This document shows, in pieces, positions 59,012-64,000 of a stretch of DNA of 64,000 nt. Within the stretch, counting starts at the first letter, position 1; every line of letters starts with the position of its first letter. The stretch is taken from the NCBI GenBank assembly GCA_008711295.1, contig VUYV01000402.1, positions 213,351-277,350 on the forward strand. The letters are read 5' to 3'. Origin of the DNA: Anarhynchus alexandrinus. Its lineage: Eukaryota; Chordata; Aves; Charadriiformes; Charadriidae. The notes beneath the pieces were generated by a model. That model was given only the letters and a program-made list of their open reading frames with translations, ran no database searches and had not been told where the DNA came from. Position numbers and translations under genes: made by a program.

Positions 59012-60083
59012 TCCATGTCTTTTGAGTGGTAGTTCCTGTTTACCTCAGAGTTCAGAGCAAATAATCCCATACAGAATGAGTTATATAACAACGGCATTCT
59101 CTTAGAAAAAGGTTGTTATTACGAATCCGATGATCCCGGTCACGGCAGTCAATAGAAGCTCCCTTGAGCTTTGTGGGCATCTCACGCTTGACACCGTGAG
59201 GTAAAGCTTTGGGTCCTGACAAGCTCTTCAGGGAGGTGGCACTGCCTGAAAAGGTACTCGACAGTGAGTGTCACTGGTGCCTTTTGTGTGTGCGCTGCAA
59301 TTTCTGTTGTATATTTTTAAAAATATATCTTATAAAACACTGCGTCCCTAGGAATGCAGTGACTGACGCATGCACACGCACTGGTACAGCTTCATACGAG
59401 CAAACGAGTTTCTCTGTTTCCTCTTGCTGTTAATTGGGGTTGCTGTTGCGAGTCAGAGGGTTGAACTGCGTTGCAAGGTGAACGTTTCAGGACGGAGCGC
59501 AAGACGAGCGCTGCGTTGGTGCTGCTTCCTGCTTCACAGTAGATCTGCCTCCGCTTCTGCTTCCGTGGTGCCTTATTGATGCTGTGCTTCAATTCACATC
59601 CTTGCTTTTGAGGACGTGTGAGAAGAAGTCCTTCCGAAGCCTGTACCTCGCGTGCGCAGGATGCCGGGTTTTGAGTGACCATGTCTGTAGACCTCCCAAA
59701 TGCTCGGTGCGCCGGAGGTGGCCGTGACCTGCCTGCGTTTCCTCTCGCGGGCCCTGACAGCCGGCGCAAACCCACTGAGTGGGCGTGTTGTTGCACAATT
59801 AATCTCTCTCCTTCTTCACACGTCTGATACAGAAATACCTTTCATGCCCCTTTTTTGATTGCGATGCCTGAAAAGTGGGGGAGAAGAGATGCATCGCTGC
59901 TTCTGCCCTTCTGTGCATGACGGCAGGAGGTGCTGGCACGGCAAATCCGCATCCTGCCTGACCTGCACTTACTCAACTCGCTGCCTGTAAAGTTGCTGTA
60001 AATCTTCCTCCTAAAGGACTCGGAACTCAAGGGACAACCTGTTGAAATGACAGCTGTTCCCGGGCTATGGCACATCATCCAGA

Positions 60084-60112
60084 GGAGAACACCTGCCAGG
60101 AATGACGAGGGT
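60084..60112 (+). repeat. 29-bp exact direct repeat, copy 2
   Basis: Identical to 58983-59011 and 1,101 bp downstream. Here the flanks are ordinary intron sequence (CATCCAGA before, CACTTTAG after). Confidence 0.9.
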
Positions 60113-60227
60113 CACTTTAGAGGCTCCTCGAAGCAGGTGCCGTGTTCAAACTGAGCAGCAGAAGGATACCAAGAGAGTGAACGCCCTCAGTTGGGTCTCG
60201 GTCACATCAAAACTGGCTGCTTTGGTA

Positions 60228-60345
60228 GCTGAATCAGAGAGTCATTGCATCGTCTAAGTTGGAAGGGACCTTTAAGATTGAGTCCAGCCATCAACCTAAC
60301 TCTGCCAAGACCACTACTAAACCATGTCCCTAAAAATGTTAGGGC
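60228..60345 (-). mobile_element. CR1 LINE tail fragment, antisense, older subfamily
   Basis: The + strand shows GAATCAGAGAGTCATTGCATCGTCTAAGTTGGAAGGGACC followed by CAACCTAACTCTGCCAAGACCACTACTAAACCATGTCCC. This is the reversed 3' end of a CR1 subfamily distinct from the young one. Only about 115 bp remain. Confidence 0.85.
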
Positions 60346-61529
60346 TAGAAGCTGTTCTAGTGTGAGAGCATAAAATATTGGCCTTTTACAAAAGAATTCT
60401 TACACTGGTGTGCTCAGAGGAAGATTTTCCCGTCTTCCCTCACTTTAACGTAGATGTTTCTGCCCACTTTTACATCATCACATAAAACCATCCGCATAAC
60501 AGGATTTTTTCCTTGTGGGGCAATGTGTTCTCCTCACTCTCCGTCTCAGGCCATCATCGGCCACCGGTGTCCAGCGCACTCGTGGAGTGCGACCGTCTCT
60601 CTGTGACACCCTTTGCACAGACCTCGCAGCAGGAGCCACCTGGCTGCCTTTGGTCGTCGGATGGGTGGCTGTGAAGAAGACATCTCCTCCACCACGCCAG
60701 GGTCTCTCATTTCTTCGTCAGTGCTGTTATTCACAGCCTGCGGTTCCATCTCTCACTCTTACCATGAATTGCACAGGCATTGTTTACAGATTTGGGACGG
60801 GTTTTCTCCACTGCCTTTGTGGTGACCTGCAGGGACAGGCCTGAACTACGCGTGTGCTGTCACCAGAAGCACAAGCGCCTGAAGTTCCTGCGGCAGTAAG
60901 CGTTGATGGGATGGACCATGAGATTCAATTCTTGGTTTTACACAAGTGGCCTCGACCTGAGTAATTTCACTTCTGCTTCTCAGCGTCCGAGAGGAGAGAA
61001 GTTCAGGTGCACTGTTAAGAACTCGGAGCTCTAAAGGTGTTTTTTAGGGAAGTGTTCTTGACATAAAGACTTGTATTTTGGGTAAAGTGAAGAACTGAAA
61101 TCTGCAGTAATGTACTGAGACCACAGGCGACCACTGCCAAGGTTGGTCGTCGGATGACTTTCAGGGAGCGTTGGGTGTTTCTCAGCGGGGGAATGACCGA
61201 TTGCTCCCGTCGGCTGCCTGGGCTGCCGCGGCGCCTGGCGTGAGGAACTCGGATTCTCACCCACCCTTACTGTCTTGACTTCTTCCTGCGGGCTCACATC
61301 TGCTCTCATGTTTGGTTTTAACAAAAAAAACCCCAAACAGCAGAACAACTCATTGATGTTGGCTGGTTTGATGTCAGCTGAGGTAATTAGCACTTATAGC
61401 TGTGATTTTTTTAACGAGTTTATGTAAAATACTTTATTTCTCTTCTTCCTTCCATTACAACAGCTGAAAAACTGTTGTTTGGACCAGTAAAATCCCTCTA
61501 AATTCGGAACATTCTGATGATTTTGTCGG

Positions 61530-62458
61530 CGACATGGACAGTGGGGTGGAGTGCACCCTCAGCAAGTTTGCCGATGATACCAAGCTGTGTGGCGAGGTAG
61601 ACACGCTGGAGGGGAGGGATGCCATCCAGAGGGACCTGGACAGGCTGGAGAGGTGGGCCCAAGCCAACCTCATGCAGTTCAACAAGGCCAAGTGCAAGGT
61701 CCTACATCTGGGTCGGGGCAATCCCAAGCACAACTCCAGGCTGGGCGGGGAATGGCTGGAGAGCAGCCCTGAGGAGAAGGACCTGGGTGTGCTGATCGAC
61801 GAGAAGCTCAACATGAGCCGGCAATGTGCCATCGCAGCCCAGAAGGCCAACCGCATCCTGGGCTGCATCAGAAGAAGTGTGGCCAGCAGGGCGAGGGGGG
61901 GATTCTGCCCCTCTGCTCCACTCTCGTGAGACCCCACCTGGAGTACTGCGTCCAGCTCTGGAGTCCCCAACAGAAGAAGGACATGGACCTGCTGGAGCGT
62001 GTCCAGAGGAGGGCCACGAGGATGATCCGAGGGCTGGAGCACCTCTCCTCTGAGGAGAGGCTGAAGGAGTTGGGGCTGTTCAGCCTGGAGAAGAGAAGGC
62101 TCCGGGGAGATCTTCTTGCGGCCTTCCAGTACCTAAAGGGGCTCCAGGAGAGCTGGGGAAGGACTTTTTACTGGGGCATGGAGTGATAGGACGAGGGGGA
62201 ATGGCTTCAAACTGGAAGAGGGCAGGTTTAGATTGAACATTAGGAAGAAGTTTTTCCCTGTGAGGGTGGTGAGGCACTGGCACAGGTTGCCCAGAGAGGT
62301 TGTTGAGGCCCCATCCCTGGAGGTGTTCAAGGCCAGGCTGGACGTGGCCTTGGGCAACCTGGTGTGGTGGGAGGTGTCCCTGCCTATGGCAGGGGGGTTG
62401 GAACTCAATGATCTTCAAGGTCCTTTCCAACCTAAACCATTCTGTGATTCTATGATTA
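61530..62458 (+). mobile_element. Young CR1 LINE, 930 bp, sense, with RT FADD motif
   Basis: This is the longest copy in the window. It begins just before the catalytic motif: [19 protein letters not shown] contains FADD, the CR1 form of the reverse-transcriptase YxDD box. It continues through [19 protein letters not shown] to a frameshift at the G7 tract near 61892-61898. Beyond it the next frame carries [16 protein letters not shown] and [17 protein letters not shown], and a third shift precedes [18 protein letters not shown]. The tail is CCATTCTGTGATTCTATGATT. The endonuclease and most of the polymerase are missing, so it is not autonomous. Confidence 0.95.
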
Positions 62459-64000
62459 TGATTTGACTTCTTGAACGCGCAGAGAGCTGTGCCTTTGTCT
62501 GCCTTTGTCATCGCCGCGTGTCCCCCAGGAAACCTGAAAATGCTTAAGCTTAGGAAGAGATAGGGGTAGAAATTACCGAGCATTTCTTTTTACTGTTTCT
62601 TTGAGTTTCCTTTGTTTTATAGTTAGGTCCCGAGCCTGCTGGGCTGGGGCCGCTCGTTCCTCTGGCACGTACCCTCCCTGCAACAGGGTCTCCAGCCTGT
62701 GCCTGCTGTTCCCGCACGTGCTGCACGCTGCGAGTGATAACCCTGGGTGCGTGCCCGCCCCGTGCCTGGACTGAAACCAGAACTACTTCTGTGTCATTTA
62801 GGTCAGCCTGGGGTTTGCTGGCTGGGAGATCTCCATGGCTGATAAGGCTGCGTGGCGGAGATGTTGTGTGAAAGGTTGGCAGTGCCGATGGATGTTCCCG
62901 TGCCCAGGCTGGGAGTGCCGCAGCCAGTCGGAAGCGCCGCGCTTGGTCCTGTGTCCCACTGACCCGTCCCTCTGACGAAGGGCCATCATGGACACGCAGA
63001 GGAGGTCTTGGCGGCAGTGTCTCCGGTGCTTGATGTAGAGTCTTTGGCTGCTATCGGCAGCTCAGGTTGTCAGAGCTTTCTCTAAGCAATCCAATACTAA
63101 ACTCTTCGTGGTGTTGAGCTGCTTGGTGCCAACTTCATTTCTTCTGCAGAGCAGAGAGCTTTGGAGCTGTATCTTCCCTTTTCTCTTTCCTCCTCTTTCT
63201 TAAGGTGTTTGTTAGCGTGTAATTGGCATCCTTTCCTAGAGTGGAGGAACTACCCGTGTAACCAAGAAATCACATATAAATAAATTTACTCTAAGAAAGC
63301 TTTATACCGGGAGAGAAAGAGGGTAGCGAGCTGAGGTGGGATCGTCGGAGCCTGGAGGCATGTGAGCGGTCAGACACGGGCGCGTTGAGTTTGTTTTCTC
63401 AGGGCTTTCTCTTGGACTGGCAAGTTGCGCTCCCGTCCCCATAGGGAGCAAGCAGTTGATGGGTTTTATGTTTATAAAAGCGCAGTTGGGTAACAGGAAT
63501 GCGTAATCCTCGTCGGAGCAGCACAAGTTCCAGCGTTACCCAGGGTAAGTGCAGGAGGGGGAGTTCTGGGAACTTGCAATTGGACAGTATTTTTGGGCAT
63601 TATTTCTTCCTTCGTTTTAGCAGGGAACGGTCATGTGGGGGAGAACTCTTAAAATGGTTGTCTCACTTGTAAGTTAGATATAGTTTTGATATGAATTCAA
63701 GGTTGAGTTCCCATTCTCGTTCTGGCAAACGCCATGCCCGTAGGAAAGAAGGGCATTGGATTATCAGGAAACATTTCTGTGCTTCTCAAATCGTGTTTTA
63801 AAGGCTTTCACTAGAAGTTTTTCATGTAATACATCTGGATCCCATTAGCTGTTTAAAATCGGGTTATTTTAAGCTTATGACTGCGCATAGTTGAAGGGGG
63901 GGATATTGTATTTTTAGTTCAGCTTGACTGTACTTTCTTTCCAAGTGAGTAAAGTGCAGTGTTTCTGTGTGAATGTGTAGATCTTGGGGCAGAACACCCC

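Larger units (their letters stand above)
42015..64000 (+). other. ASXL2: ASXL2 intron downstream of last visible exon (5' part)
   Basis: This intron starts with GTAATT and reaches the right edge without the next ASXL2 exon. It contains the 249-N gap (42889-43137) inside an antisense CR1, CR1s at 45.3-46.0, 50.9, 51.5-52.0, 53.3, 58.3, 60.2 and 61.5 kb, and several CpG-rich blocks. It also holds three 38-bp repeats at 57.0 kb and a 198-bp duplication around a single N. The unrepeated stretches 46007-50855, 54000-57000 and 62459-64000 alternate GC-rich and AT-rich patches. Apart from the candidate first exons listed separately, I see no gene in them. That the whole interval is one intron is inferred from the missing next exon. 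Confidence 0.75.

Noticed and set aside
58276..59097. 273-codon minus-strand open frame, longest of the window
   Set aside because: It is the reverse strand of a sense CR1; equivalent shadow frames occur opposite the other CR1 copies.

Overview
The window reads as avian nuclear DNA. It carries about 25 CR1-type LINE fragments, many with the characteristic avian 3' tail (repeats of ATTCTATGA), no recognisable SINEs, and three short coding exons scattered through tens of kilobases of intron. Several CR1 copies are nearly identical by eye, which points to a lineage with a recently active CR1 subfamily. Woodpeckers, hornbills and relatives are known for such bursts, but the species cannot be settled from this window.

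The only protein-coding gene I can name is ASXL2, on the + strand. Three consecutive internal exons are visible at 15423-15505, 34516-34624 and 41855-42014. All have canonical AG/GT borders, and their reading phases join exactly (AG|T makes Ser; the third exon starts in phase 0 and ends in phase 1). Together they encode most of the N-terminal HARE-HTH winged-helix domain and the Ser-rich acidic linker after it. The start-codon exon lies left of the window and the rest of the gene lies to the right. The window is therefore mostly four introns: at least 15.4 kb, 19.0 kb, 7.2 kb and at least 22.0 kb.

Layout. 1-15422: intron with CR1s in both orientations, an unidentified 197-codon antisense open frame at 11060-11653 and a degraded 5' CR1 piece with endonuclease homology near 12.9-13.5 kb. 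15506-34515: intron with older CR1s, a T-rich tract holding a 15-N gap, and a young sense CR1 at about 30 kb. 34625-41854: intron with antisense CR1s immediately downstream of the second exon and a tail-to-tail CR1 pair near 40 kb. 42015-64000: intron with a 249-N gap inside an antisense CR1, several CpG-rich blocks, a promoter-like CpG block ending in ATG plus splice donor at 47561-47721, a nested CR1-in-CR1 insertion at 51.5-52.0 kb, short tandem repeats, a probable assembly duplication around a single N at 57441, and the longest CR1 of the window (61530-62458), which retains the reverse-transcriptase FADD motif.

The most interesting leads are the candidate internal promoter and first exon at 47.6 kb, whose phase fits the next ASXL2 exon; near-identical inverted CR1s flanking the 109-bp exon, which could drive back-splicing; two CR1 copies sharing one frameshift; and the unidentified antisense open frame at 11 kb. 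I saw no tRNA, rRNA, CRISPR or prokaryotic feature.
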